NCBI GenBank assembly: GCA_934339135.1 | Contig: CAKRHP010000007.1 | Location: 62,001-126,000 of the forward strand | Reading direction: 5' to 3' | Length of the DNA stretch: 64,000 bases | DNA from: an uncultured Lachnospiraceae bacterium | Lineage (GTDB): Bacteria; Bacillota; Clostridia; Lachnospirales; Lachnospiraceae | Part shown: one piece after another, positions 48,672 to 57,107 of the stretch | Numbering within the stretch: position 1 is the stretch's first letter | Layout: every line of letters begins with the position of its first letter | The notes under the pieces: generated by a model | Databases searched by the model: none | What the model was told of the DNA's origin: nothing | What the model saw: only the letters and a program-made list of their open reading frames with translations | Position numbers and translations under genes: made by a program

Positions 48672-49229
48672 TCAATACACATCATTATAAATGATGGCTT
48701 CTTTGACTGCATCTGCCGTAGCCTTGTCCTTCAGAGCCTCGATGATGGCTCCGGCAAATTCGATACAGGTGCCCATGCCGCGGCTGGTGATCACGTTACC
48801 GTCTGTGACAACCGGCCGCTTTACATAATCGCCGGTAGCAAGCTTATCGGCAAAGGATGGGTAGCAGGTTGCTTTTTTGCCGGCAAGGATACCCAGTTCT
48901 CCGAGAACGGTTGGTGCAGCACAGACAGCAGCGACTTTTTTGCCGTTTGCAGCAAATTTCTTGAGCTTTTCGCAGAGGGGATCACAGGCGCGAAGGTTTG
49001 GTGTGCCTGGGATTCCTCCCGGAAGGATCAGCATTTCTGCCTCGTCAAAGTTGACTTCGCTTAACGTCTTGTCTGCGGTGATCGTTACATTGTGGGAACT
49101 GGTAACTTCCTTCTGATCGGTAATGGAAACCATATCGATGGAGATCTTTGCACGGCGGAGCATATCTACTACCGTCAGCATTTCCACTTCCTCGTAACCG
49201 GTTGCTAAAAAAATACATGCTTGTGCCAT
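48672..49229 (-). CDS. DJ-1/PfpI-family protein
   Basis: The 185-residue cytoplasmic protein has the DJ-1 fold with the reactive Cys in KVAAVCAAPTVLG and the supporting Glu in ATGYEEVEML. The YajL/DJ-1 subgroup is associated with oxidative or carbonyl stress; claimed deglycase activity is disputed, so only the family is assigned. Start 49229 follows AAAGGAGGAATTATT. It converges on the ATPase gene with 37 bases between stops and lies downstream of trmB on the same strand. Confidence 0.9.
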   Translation of the reverse strand: MAQACIFLATGYEEVEMLTVVDMLRRAKISIDMVSITDQKEVTSSHNVTITADKTLSEVNFDEAEMLILPGGIPGTPNLRACDPLCEKLKKFAANGKKVAAVCAAPTVLGELGILAGKKATCYPSFADKLATGDYVKRPVVTDGNVITSRGMGTCIEFAGAIIEALKDKATADAVKEAIIYNDVY

Positions 49230-49319
49230 AATAATTCCTCCTTTTGGCATTGTGATCTGTAGTTTGCAGATTTATTCTTTATAAAATAACAAATATCTTT
49301 TCGAAATTAATGTTATATC

Positions 49320-50003
49320 TTATTCTTTTTCGGAATAATCGGTCTGTCCCGGATTTCGGTGACATACCAGACGGCAGATCGGGTTGCCCTTTTGGTAAAA
49401 CTTCTCCTCATATTCTGTCATGACATTGTTTGGGGCCGGACCGTCGGCATGCAGATCAAAGCTGCATTCATCCAGGATCCAGCCGGTGTCCTTGATCTCT
49501 TCCAGAGAGAAGTCAAAGAGCGGACGATTGTCTGTCTTAAACTGGATGCTTCCGTCCTGTACCAAAAATCGGTCATACCGCTCTAAAAACTGACGGGAGG
49601 TCAGGCGGCGTTTGGAGTGCCTGTCCTTTGGCCATGGATCGGAGAAGTTCAGATATATTTTGGCAACCTCGCCCGGTGCAAAATATTGATCAATATCCTC
49701 TGCGTCCATTCGGAGGAACAGGAGATTGTCGCTTTCCAGCTCCTCCCGGTGATCCAGTGCCCGGACAAGCACGCTGGAATACTTCTCGATGCCGATATAG
49801 TTGATATCGGGATTCTGTCGGGCCATCTCCAGAATAAACTTGCCCTTGCCCATGCCGACCTCAATGTGGATCGGATGGTCATTGTGGAAGAACTCCTTTG
49901 CCCATTGTCCTCTGTAATCAGCACCGTCAGCGCCGTCGGTCTGTATCGTGTATTTGTTTTCTAATATGCGCTCCTGCGAGCCCGGGATATTTCGTAATCG
50001 CAT
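49320..50003 (-). CDS. trmB: tRNA (guanine-N7-)-methyltransferase
   Basis: The 227-residue SAM-dependent enzyme methylates G46 in the variable loop of tRNAs. The SAM site is IEVGMGKGKFILEMA. The family-diagnostic NFSDPWPKDRHSKRRL and the C-terminal TEYEEKF are present. ATG 50003 is supported by GAGGTATCT just upstream; the frame is open for 38 more codons without family sequence. It is a housekeeping gene, probably transcribed with the DJ-1 gene downstream. Confidence 0.95.
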   Translation of the reverse strand: MRLRNIPGSQERILENKYTIQTDGADGADYRGQWAKEFFHNDHPIHIEVGMGKGKFILEMARQNPDINYIGIEKYSSVLVRALDHREELESDNLLFLRMDAEDIDQYFAPGEVAKIYLNFSDPWPKDRHSKRRLTSRQFLERYDRFLVQDGSIQFKTDNRPLFDFSLEEIKDTGWILDECSFDLHADGPAPNNVMTEYEEKFYQKGNPICRLVCHRNPGQTDYSEKE

Positions 50004-50252
50004 AGATACCTCATTTCTGTATCGCCAGTGAGAAGAAGAGTTCGGATGGTTTTCTTCTGGGATTCCGGCGGTTTTTGTATTCACAGATAGTTTAAGATAA
50101 TCCGGAGATAAAGTCAAATTTGAATTACACGCAATGTGAACTGTGCGGTGTTTGTGAGAATTAAAAATTGGATGACATTTTAGAATATTTTGAGAATATT
50201 TGCAGATACTATGACTGTCAAAAGGAAAATTTAGGAAAGGCAGGAAAGTAAA

Positions 50253-50711
50253 ATGGTATTAACGGAAAAAGAAACAGCAGCATTAAAGGATCTGCAGTCT
50301 CAGGAAAAAACTTGTGCACAGAAGTATCAGAAATACAGTGAGCAGGCAAAGGACCCGGAGTTAAAGAATCTGTTCCAGACAATTCAGAAGGAGGAGCAGA
50401 AGCATTATGATTCCCTTGGTCAGGTGTTGAACGGCACGGTGCCGGAATGTGACTGCAACGACAGCAAGGGAAAGGACTATTCACCGAAAGCAACCTATAT
50501 GTCCGATGATAATTCACAGGACAAAACAGATGACTGTTTTCTGGCGACTGACTGTATTGGTACAGAAAAGCTGGTTTCTTCGGAATATAATACGGATGTT
50601 TTCGTGTTTGGGGAGCCGGGAGTGCGTAAGCTGCTGGCAGATATCCAGGTCGAGGAGCAGAATCATGCGGAGATGTTGTATAAATATAAGACAGTAAACC
50701 GGATGTCATAG
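50253..50711 (+). CDS. CotF-like ferritin-fold protein
   Basis: The 152-residue protein has two helical blocks typical of spore-coat CotF/ferritin-like proteins. The first is LKDLQSQEKTCAQKYQKY with FQTIQKEEQKHYDSL; the second is GVRKLLADIQVEEQNHAEML. The EExxH patterns resemble ferritin-type metal ligands. A Cys/Asp-rich connecting loop lies between them. A role in the spore coat or a metal-binding rubrerythrin-like role is possible, and the former implies a spore-forming ancestry. AGGAAAG sites precede the ATG. It stands alone with a terminator downstream. Confidence 0.78.
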   Translation: MVLTEKETAALKDLQSQEKTCAQKYQKYSEQAKDPELKNLFQTIQKEEQKHYDSLGQVLNGTVPECDCNDSKGKDYSPKATYMSDDNSQDKTDDCFLATDCIGTEKLVSSEYNTDVFVFGEPGVRKLLADIQVEEQNHAEMLYKYKTVNRMS

Positions 50712-50788
50712 GGAGAAGTTTCTAATGACATAAAATGGTGTTGGGATCAAAAGGCATTTTGCTCCTTGCATCATAAAATATTTAATGG

Positions 50789-50834
50789 GCAGTGATTTGG
50801 TTAGTATAATTTGTAATCAATTCACTGCTTTTTT
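50789..50834 (+). terminator. Terminator after the CotF-like gene
   Basis: GCAGTGA (50789-50795) pairs with TCACTGC (50822-50828), with further inner pairing, followed by six Ts. Confidence 0.82.
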
Positions 50835-50853
50835 GTTATAATGTAAATAAAAA

Positions 50854-50883
50854 TTGACAAAAGATGAGATAATGTATTATATT
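50854..50883 (+). promoter_or_regulatory. Probable promoter of the hipBA operon
   Basis: TTGACA (50854-50859) is followed by AT-rich -10 candidates, TATTAT at 15-base and TATATT at 18-base spacing. The ATG of the antitoxin-like gene lies about 25 bases further on, allowing autorepression at this site. Confidence 0.65.
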
Positions 50884-50906
50884 ATATACGTTATGGAGGT
50901 GGATAT

Positions 50907-51233
50907 ATGCCGAAAAAATCAGTCGTATTATTACCAGAGACAGAGGAAATTTTAGAACAGATGGGGACTCAGATTAAATATGCACGATTGCGTAGAAGGC
51001 TTTCCGCGGAATTAGTGGCGGAACGGGCCGGTATCAGCAGGGCGACTTTGTGTTCCATTGAGAAGGGAGCATCATCTGTGGCAATAGGATGCTATGCGGC
51101 AGTGCTTCACGCGTTGAATTATATGGATAAGGATTTGCTGCTGGTAGCAAAGGATGATGAACTGGGGCGAAAACTGCAGGATTTAAATTTGCCTATTAGA
51201 AAACGGGCTTCGAAACGGAGTGATGGGAAATGA
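50907..51233 (+). CDS. hipB: HipB-like antitoxin/XRE regulator
   Basis: The 108-residue protein has a central Cro/CI helix-turn-helix (IKYARLRRRLSAELVAERAG, ISRATLCSIEKGASSVAIG) and a basic tail ending RKRASKRSDGK. Its stop overlaps the hipA start by four bases (ATGA), the classical toxin-antitoxin arrangement. It is expected to bind its own promoter and hold HipA inactive. ATGGAGGTGGATAT precedes the ATG. Confidence 0.9.
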   Translation: MPKKSVVLLPETEEILEQMGTQIKYARLRRRLSAELVAERAGISRATLCSIEKGASSVAIGCYAAVLHALNYMDKDLLLVAKDDELGRKLQDLNLPIRKRASKRSDGK

Positions 51234-52489
51234 AAGGGAAAACGATATATGTGTATGCGGATTTTTTTCCATATCATAATGAACTAATAGGCCGTTTGTA
51301 TGTATCACCGGAAAAGGGAAGGGAGATATATTCCTTTGAATATGATCAAAAATGGATTTCGCAGGCAAATGCCTTACTGATAGATCCGGATTTGCATTTG
51401 TACAGAGGAAGACAGTATATTAGTGGTGGTAAAAATATATTTGGAGTGTTTGCTGATTCTTGCCCGGATCGTTGGGGAAGGGTACTAATGAAGCGAAGAG
51501 AGATGATTCGTGCCAAAAAAGAAGGAGTTAAACCAAGGAGGTTGTTGGAGAGCGATTATTTACTTGGGGTATATGATCAATCCAGAATGGGCGGTCTTCG
51601 GTTTAAGACAGAAGCACAGGGTGATTTTTTGTCTGATGATGAATTACTTGCGACTCCACCGTGGACTTCCTTGCGAAAATTGGAACAGGCGTCTGTTGCC
51701 TTCGAAAAGGATGATAGCGGTTTGGAGGAGAAGTGGTTGAAACAACTGATTGCTCCAGGATCATCATTAGGAGGAGCCAGGCCGAAAGCAACAGTCAAGG
51801 CGCCAGATGGTTCTTTATGGATTGCTAAATTTCCATCGCGGAATGATGAGCGGAATATGGGGGCCTGGGAGATGGTTGTGCATGATTTGGCTCAAATGTG
51901 TGGTCTTGATGTTCCAGAGGCTGGATTGGAAAAATTTTCTAAGCTTGGAAGTACCTATTTGGTAAAAAGATTCGACCGGCAAGGAGAGCAGAGGATACAC
52001 TTTTCGTCAGCAATGACGATGTTAGGAAAGAATGATGGAGCTTCTGCTGTAGATGGAAGCAGTTATTTGGAAATTGCTTCTTTTCTAAAGGCAAATGGTG
52101 TATCTCCGCGGGAAGATTTACTGCAATTATGGAAAAGAATTGTGTTGAATATGGCAGTATCGAATACAGACGATCATTTTAGAAATCACGGATTTATTAT
52201 AAAACAGGGCGGATGGCGATTGTCACCTTTATATGATGTAAATCCTGATATATATGGAGATGATCTGTCATTAAATGTAAATGAACGTGATTCAGATATA
52301 GATTTTGATTTGGCAATTGATTCAGCGGATTATTTTGGTGTATCTCAAAAGGATGCAAAAAAAATTGTGAAAGAAATCTCGAAAATAGTTTGTGAAAACT
52401 GGATTGATTTGGCTAAAAAATATGGAATCAATAGAGGAGAAATAGAGAGAATGGAACCGGCATTTCAACAATGCCTGCGATTTTCTTAA
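51230..52489 (+). CDS. hipA: HipA-family serine/threonine kinase toxin
   Basis: The 419-residue kinase has the HipA layout: an N-terminal beta domain, then the kinase fold. The flexible loop is IAPGSSLGGARPKATV (174-189), with Ser residues in the position of the self-phosphorylated Ser of known HipA proteins. Lys200 (WIAKF) should bind ATP. The catalytic loop is SNTDDHFRNHGF (311-322), with the metal Asp at 336 (LSPLYDVNPD). Known HipA toxins phosphorylate glutamyl-tRNA synthetase, causing growth arrest; that target is assumed here. Local sequence is more AT-rich than the flanks, hinting at transfer. Confidence 0.92.
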   Translation: MKGKTIYVYADFFPYHNELIGRLYVSPEKGREIYSFEYDQKWISQANALLIDPDLHLYRGRQYISGGKNIFGVFADSCPDRWGRVLMKRREMIRAKKEGVKPRRLLESDYLLGVYDQSRMGGLRFKTEAQGDFLSDDELLATPPWTSLRKLEQASVAFEKDDSGLEEKWLKQLIAPGSSLGGARPKATVKAPDGSLWIAKFPSRNDERNMGAWEMVVHDLAQMCGLDVPEAGLEKFSKLGSTYLVKRFDRQGEQRIHFSSAMTMLGKNDGASAVDGSSYLEIASFLKANGVSPREDLLQLWKRIVLNMAVSNTDDHFRNHGFIIKQGGWRLSPLYDVNPDIYGDDLSLNVNERDSDIDFDLAIDSADYFGVSQKDAKKIVKEISKIVCENWIDLAKKYGINRGEIERMEPAFQQCLRFS

Positions 52490-52525
52490 GATAATTCATA
52501 ATTATATAAAAACGAGGTGACATAC

Positions 52526-54250
52526 GTGCATACATTAAAAAAATTCATACCATATTATTCGCCGTACAAGGCGGTGTTTTTTCTGGATCTGATCTGTGCG
52601 GCAGCGATCAGTCTGATCGATCTGGCATATCCCCAGATTCTGCGAACCATGACCCGGACTGTTTTTGCGGGGGAGCCGTCCGCCATATTAAAAGCATTGC
52701 TGCCGATCGGGCTGGCCATGCTGTTTATGTACATCATCCAGGGGCTTTGTAAATATTATGTCAGCTATCAGGGGCATATGATGGGAGCCGATATGGAACG
52801 GGATATGCGGCAGCAGCTTTTTGACCATTATGAGAAGCTGTCCTTCTCCTATTATGATCAGAATAATTCCGGTCAGATGATGAGCAAGCTGGTGTCGGAT
52901 CTGTTTGATATTTCCGAGATGGCGCACCACGGTCCGGAGAATTTATTTATTTCCTTGATCAAGATCATTGGATCCTTTGTCTTTTTGTTTTTGATCAATT
53001 GGCGGCTTGCTGTCCCACTTTTGGCACTGGTCTTTTTCATGGTCCTTTTTTCGTACAGCCAGAACCGGAGAATGCAGGCAACCTTTATGGATAACCGGCA
53101 GAAGATCGGAGAGATCAATTCCAGTCTGCAGGATACGCTGGCGGGTATCCGTGTGGTACAGTCTTTTGCCAATGAGGAGATCGAGAGAGAGAAGTTTGGG
53201 CACAGCAATGAGAATTTTCTGCGTTCCAAGGATGCCAATTACCGCTGCATGGGTTCCTTTATGAGTGGCAACCTGTTTTTCCAAGGGTTAATGTATCTGG
53301 TGACTCTTGTATTTGGCGGATGGCTCATTGCCAGAGGTCAGATGGAGGTGGCTGATCTTGCCATGTATGCGTTGTACATCGGCATTTTTATCAGTCCGAT
53401 CCAGATACTGGTGGAGCTGACGGAAATGATGCAGAAGGGTCTGTCAGGCTTCCGGCGTTTTCTGGCAGTCGTGGAGACAGAGCCGGATATCGTGGATGCT
53501 CCGGATGCAAAGCCATTGGAACATGTCAAAGGAACCGTGGAATATGACAATGTATCCTTTCATTACAGTGATGATGATACGCTGGTGCTGTCGGATGTAT
53601 CTTTCCGGATCGAGGCGGGTAAGTCCGTGGCACTGGTGGGACCTTCCGGCAGCGGCAAGAGTACGATATGTTCTCTGCTTCCGAGGTTTTACGATGTGAC
53701 GGGAGGAAGTGTCCGAATTGACGGACAGGATATCCGGGAGCTGACAATGGAAAGCCTTCGTGATCAGATTGGTCTGGTACAGCAGGATGTTTATCTGTTC
53801 TGCGGCACGATCAAGGAGAATATTGCATACGGCAAGCCGGGGGCTACTATGGAGGAGATTGAGGATGCCGCCGGAAAGGCAAATATCCATGACTTTATCA
53901 TGTCGCTGCCGGATGGCTATGACAGCTTTGTGGGAGAGCGCGGAACACGTCTGTCCGGAGGACAGAAGCAGCGGATTTCCATTGCCCGTGTCTTTTTGAA
54001 GAATCCGCCGATCCTGATCCTGGATGAGGCCACCAGTGCTTTGGATAATGAAAGTGAACGCAGGATCCAGCACAGTCTGGAGGAGCTTGCCAAAAACAGA
54101 ACCACGATCACCATTGCCCATCGTTTGTCTACCATACGAAATGCAGACGAGATCCTGGTGGTGGCAGATACCGGAATTGTGGAAAGAGGAACTCATGAAG
54201 AGCTTCTGGCGATGAATGGAATTTATGCCCATTACAATGAGATGGCGTGA
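52526..54250 (+). CDS. ABC exporter, fused permease and ATPase
   Basis: The 574-residue half-transporter has six N-terminal membrane helices (1-310) and an ATPase domain (about 330-574). Walker A is GPSGSGKST, the signature is LSGGQKQR, and Walker B is ILILDEATSALD, with the switch His in IAHRLST. This is the MsbA/multidrug exporter type, active as a homodimer; the substrate is unknown. Start GTG 52526 lies 8 bases after GAGG, which an upstream GTG at 52517 overlaps. It follows hipA by 36 bases but is likely independent of the toxin pair. Confidence 0.93.
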   Translation: MHTLKKFIPYYSPYKAVFFLDLICAAAISLIDLAYPQILRTMTRTVFAGEPSAILKALLPIGLAMLFMYIIQGLCKYYVSYQGHMMGADMERDMRQQLFDHYEKLSFSYYDQNNSGQMMSKLVSDLFDISEMAHHGPENLFISLIKIIGSFVFLFLINWRLAVPLLALVFFMVLFSYSQNRRMQATFMDNRQKIGEINSSLQDTLAGIRVVQSFANEEIEREKFGHSNENFLRSKDANYRCMGSFMSGNLFFQGLMYLVTLVFGGWLIARGQMEVADLAMYALYIGIFISPIQILVELTEMMQKGLSGFRRFLAVVETEPDIVDAPDAKPLEHVKGTVEYDNVSFHYSDDDTLVLSDVSFRIEAGKSVALVGPSGSGKSTICSLLPRFYDVTGGSVRIDGQDIRELTMESLRDQIGLVQQDVYLFCGTIKENIAYGKPGATMEEIEDAAGKANIHDFIMSLPDGYDSFVGERGTRLSGGQKQRISIARVFLKNPPILILDEATSALDNESERRIQHSLEELAKNRTTITIAHRLSTIRNADEILVVADTGIVERGTHEELLAMNGIYAHYNEMA

Positions 54251-54262
54251 TAAAAGAAATAT

Positions 54263-54336
54263 TATAAACTCAAACTTCCCACATCAGAAACAGTCTGGGC
54301 ACAATTTGTTTTCTGGTGTGGGAAGTTTGAGTTATA
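54263..54336. terminator. Long near-perfect inverted repeat after the ABC exporter gene
   Basis: Arms 54263-54290 and 54310-54336 pair over about 27 positions with one bulged base and one G-T pair, around a 19-base loop. It lies just past the stop codon and is followed by an AT-rich tract, so termination is the simplest reading. Confidence 0.7.
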
Positions 54337-54481
54337 AAAATATTGCATTTAGAGAAAATCGTCGGCTGTATTGCTAAATGTGTAGGACTATCCGTTAATT
54401 ATGCTATGTTTATTTATTTTATATTTAGTTATGATATACTTTGTTTGTCGCAAAAAAACAAACAAAGAAAGGATGAATGAA

Positions 54482-55072
54482 ATGAGAAAAGTATTAAAAA
54501 AAGGATTGATCGCAGTCATGACGGCTGCGGTATTATTTGGAAGCACAATGGCGGTTCCCGGAACGGCTGATGCCAATATGGCAACGGCAGGAGAGGCAGG
54601 ACAGTCAGAGGCACCAAAGCCAAGTAAAGGCAAGGTTCCGAAGGATGGAGAGCGCATTTTTAAAAGGGATTTTAAGACGACAGGACGTTATTCAAAAGAA
54701 GTCAAAAAATATGTTTATAATGCGAAAAAGGGAGGATGTTATATCGTTTATGCCGGCAACTCCAGTAAAGCAAAAGCAAGAAAAATGATCAAAACAATCC
54801 GTGGAATTACATTATATTCTACCAAGAAGCAGGTATATAAGAGATATGGAGATATTGACGATCTGCGGGGAGATGCATCTGGTTTTATTAATGTCAGAAA
54901 ACAATGGAAAAATAATAAATACATTTATAAGAATGTTTTTAAGAAGGGAAATTATATTCAGGGATATTGCAGTTATGATGAAAATGATGCAATTTTCTTT
55001 ATCTTTAATAAAAAGAAAGAGGTTATTGCCATTGAGTTTGATCGCGGACCGGAAAGTACAAAACAGCAATAG
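54482..55072 (+). CDS. Small secreted basic protein of unknown function
   Basis: I do not recognise this 196-residue protein. It has a clear signal peptide (MRKVLKKGLIAVMTAAVLFG, cut probably near ADANMAT). A short Pro/Lys linker and a Lys/Tyr-rich domain follow (FKTTGRYSKEVKKYVYNAKK; ITLYSTKKQVYKRYG). Near the end, FFIFNKKKEVIAIEFD looks like a beta strand pair. The STKKQVYKRYGD pattern recalls secreted clostridial proteins with a small repeated beta fold. ATG 54482 follows AAAGGA by 9 bases. A terminator follows, so it is monocistronic. Confidence 0.78.
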   Translation: MRKVLKKGLIAVMTAAVLFGSTMAVPGTADANMATAGEAGQSEAPKPSKGKVPKDGERIFKRDFKTTGRYSKEVKKYVYNAKKGGCYIVYAGNSSKAKARKMIKTIRGITLYSTKKQVYKRYGDIDDLRGDASGFINVRKQWKNNKYIYKNVFKKGNYIQGYCSYDENDAIFFIFNKKKEVIAIEFDRGPESTKQQ

Positions 55073-55129
55073 GAGGATCTGTTTTATCTGTCGCGGATAA
55101 GGGGATATCTGTGATAATAAAACCACCAG

Positions 55130-55181
55130 AGACGCAGGGAAAGATAATCGGTAGAGAACCGGCTTTCCGCTGCGTCTTTTT
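55130..55181 (+). terminator. Terminator after the small secreted protein gene
   Basis: A stem of about 14 bp with one bulge (55130-55143 with 55163-55177), plus a small inner stem, is followed by five Ts. Confidence 0.85.
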
Positions 55182-55343
55182 GCGTGGGTCATGGGGCGGA
55201 AAAGTTTTCTTAAACAAATCTTAAGAAGTTCATTTGTTTATTTTAAGAATTCCATGATAATCTGATCATAATGAATTTTATAATTTTACGTTCGTATTTT
55301 TGCAGTCTTTTCACAGCAGACTGCAGAGGAACAGGAGGGTATG

Positions 55344-55970
55344 ATGATCGAAGTTCAAAATGTTTCTTTAATGATCAAAAAAGCAAAAATATTGGAGAAT
55401 ATTAATCTCACCTGTGAACAGGGCGAAATCTGTGGCATTATTGGCAGGAACGGAAGTGGAAAGACCATGCTGTTAAAATGCATCTGTGGCTTTGTTCATC
55501 CTACAGCAGGAGAAATCACCGTTTCCGGAAAGGTGATCGGGAAAGATACGGATTTTATTCCGGATGCCGGGATCATTATAGAAACACCCGGATTTATACC
55601 GTATTATTCCGGATTTAAAAATCTTAAGCTCCTGGCATCCATTCAGAATAAAATCAATAAGACACAGATCCGGCAGGCGATGGAAAAGGTTGGTCTGGAT
55701 CCGGATATGAAGCGGAGTGTGAAAAAATATTCTCTGGGAATGCGGCAGAGACTGGGACTGGCACAGGCGATTATGGAGGACCCCGATGTGCTGATCCTTG
55801 ACGAGCCGTTTAACGGTCTGGATAAAGAGGGCGTTCAGGATATGAGAAAATATCTGCTGAAATTGAAAGAGGAGGGAAAGGCAATCGTGGTCTGTTCTCA
55901 TTCCTCTGAGGATATTCAGATCCTCTGTGACCGGGTGTACGAAATGGAACATGGGAAAATGTTTACATAA
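55344..55970 (+). CDS. ABC transporter ATP-binding protein without visible permease
   Basis: The 208-residue ATPase has Walker A GRNGSGKT, signature YSLGMRQRLG and Walker B DVLILDEPFNGLD, and is of the BcrA/lantibiotic-export type. Such ATPases pair with a separate membrane protein, but none is adjacent: the next frames are a 46-residue membrane peptide and a response regulator. ATG 55344 is 5 bases after GGAGGGT and ATG 55341 only 2, so the later one is listed. It may serve a permease elsewhere, or the permease gene may have been lost. Confidence 0.85.
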   Translation: MIEVQNVSLMIKKAKILENINLTCEQGEICGIIGRNGSGKTMLLKCICGFVHPTAGEITVSGKVIGKDTDFIPDAGIIIETPGFIPYYSGFKNLKLLASIQNKINKTQIRQAMEKVGLDPDMKRSVKKYSLGMRQRLGLAQAIMEDPDVLILDEPFNGLDKEGVQDMRKYLLKLKEEGKAIVVCSHSSEDIQILCDRVYEMEHGKMFT

Positions 55971-56160
55971 GCGGCAGAATTTGCGTTATAATGTCAATGT
56001 CAGAAAAAAATAATCTTTTCTTAAGAAAAAGCTTCGGATTTTGAAAGAATTGTCTGCTATTCTTATGGTGGAACAGGATGATGCCACATTCGTTCAGGTG
56101 TCAAAGCACCTTTGGCAATGTGATCTGATTGACAGGGGATTCGAAAGGCAGTGATTTATT

Positions 56161-56301
56161 ATGAAGAGAAAAGATAATTCAAAGAAGATTGTAGTTAGTA
56201 TACTTTTATTGCTTGTGATGATCTGTGCGGCAGTGTATGGAGTTGCATTGTATCACGGAACGCCACACGGGGATAATTATATTGAAATGGAGAATGAATA
56301 A
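56161..56301 (+). CDS. 46-residue single-pass membrane protein
   Basis: This short frame encodes a basic N-terminus (MKRKDNSKK), one hydrophobic helix (IVVSILLLLVMICAAVYGVA) and a polar outer tail of about 16 residues containing HGTPHGDNY. It ends 5 bases before the response-regulator ATG, and AAAGG lies 12 bases upstream of its start. The composition and position argue for a real small protein co-expressed with the two-component system, perhaps a modulator of the sensor kinase. Function is inference only. Confidence 0.65.
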   Translation: MKRKDNSKKIVVSILLLLVMICAAVYGVALYHGTPHGDNYIEMENE

Positions 56302-56306
56302 AACGC

Positions 56307-56978
56307 ATGACGAATATTTTGCTGGTAGAGGACGATAAGGAAATTGTAAAAAATCTCAGTCTTTTTCTGCGTGACGAAGGATTTCAGGTAAAGGCTGTCT
56401 CAGGGCAGAAGGATGCATTGGAGCAGATCGAGGAGCATGGACAGGAGATCAATCTGGTGTTGCTAGATGTATCGTTACAGGATGGAAACGGATTTGCTGT
56501 ATGTGCGGCGGTCAAGGCCAATACAGAGATTCCCGTGATCTTTCTGACGGCCTCCGGGGATGAGTATAGCACCGTGACGGGACTGGACATGGGAGCGGAC
56601 GATTACATCAGCAAGCCATTCCGGCCACGAGAGCTGATATCACGTATGAAGGGTGTCCTGCGCCGCTGCGGAAGGACGCAGGCGGTACTGGAGCTGGGGG
56701 ATGTCCGGGTGGATACGTTGGGAGGTACTGTGACGAAAAACGGACAGGAGATCATTCTGTCTGCTTTAGAGTACCGTTTACTTCTGGTATTTATCAACAA
56801 TAAAGGGATTGTACTGACAAGAAATAAGCTGTTGGAGGAGATCTGGGATGCCGCCGGAGAGTATGTCAATGACAATACACTGACGGTTTACATCAAGAGA
56901 CTCCGGCAGAAAATTGAGGACGATCCACAGGAGCCTGTGCTGATCCGCACTGTCCGTGGAATGGGATACCGGGCGTGA
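56307..56978 (+). CDS. OmpR-family response regulator (Bce/Vra-like unit)
   Basis: The 223-residue regulator has a receiver with the acidic pair (LLVEDDKE), phospho-Asp (LVLLDVSLQDGNG), Thr in FLTAS and Lys in YISKPFRP. A C-terminal winged helix follows (LSALEYRLLLVFINNKGIVL, IRTVRGMGYRA). It precedes a short sensor kinase and an ABC transporter pair with a large FtsX-type permease, the usual layout of peptide-antibiotic detoxification units. The direct repeats at 58158-58185 are its probable binding site. Confidence 0.92.
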   Translation: MTNILLVEDDKEIVKNLSLFLRDEGFQVKAVSGQKDALEQIEEHGQEINLVLLDVSLQDGNGFAVCAAVKANTEIPVIFLTASGDEYSTVTGLDMGADDYISKPFRPRELISRMKGVLRRCGRTQAVLELGDVRVDTLGGTVTKNGQEIILSALEYRLLLVFINNKGIVLTRNKLLEEIWDAAGEYVNDNTLTVYIKRLRQKIEDDPQEPVLIRTVRGMGYRA

Positions 56979-57107
56979 TATGGTCTGTCCGATAAAGCGG
57001 ACATAGACGTAGATCTTCCTGCTCAGAGGGATTCCTGCTTAAAGGGAAAAGGGTATTTTGACGGGATACGAAAAGCGGTAACAGTGGAAAGGGAAAAGGA
57101 TCATTAT

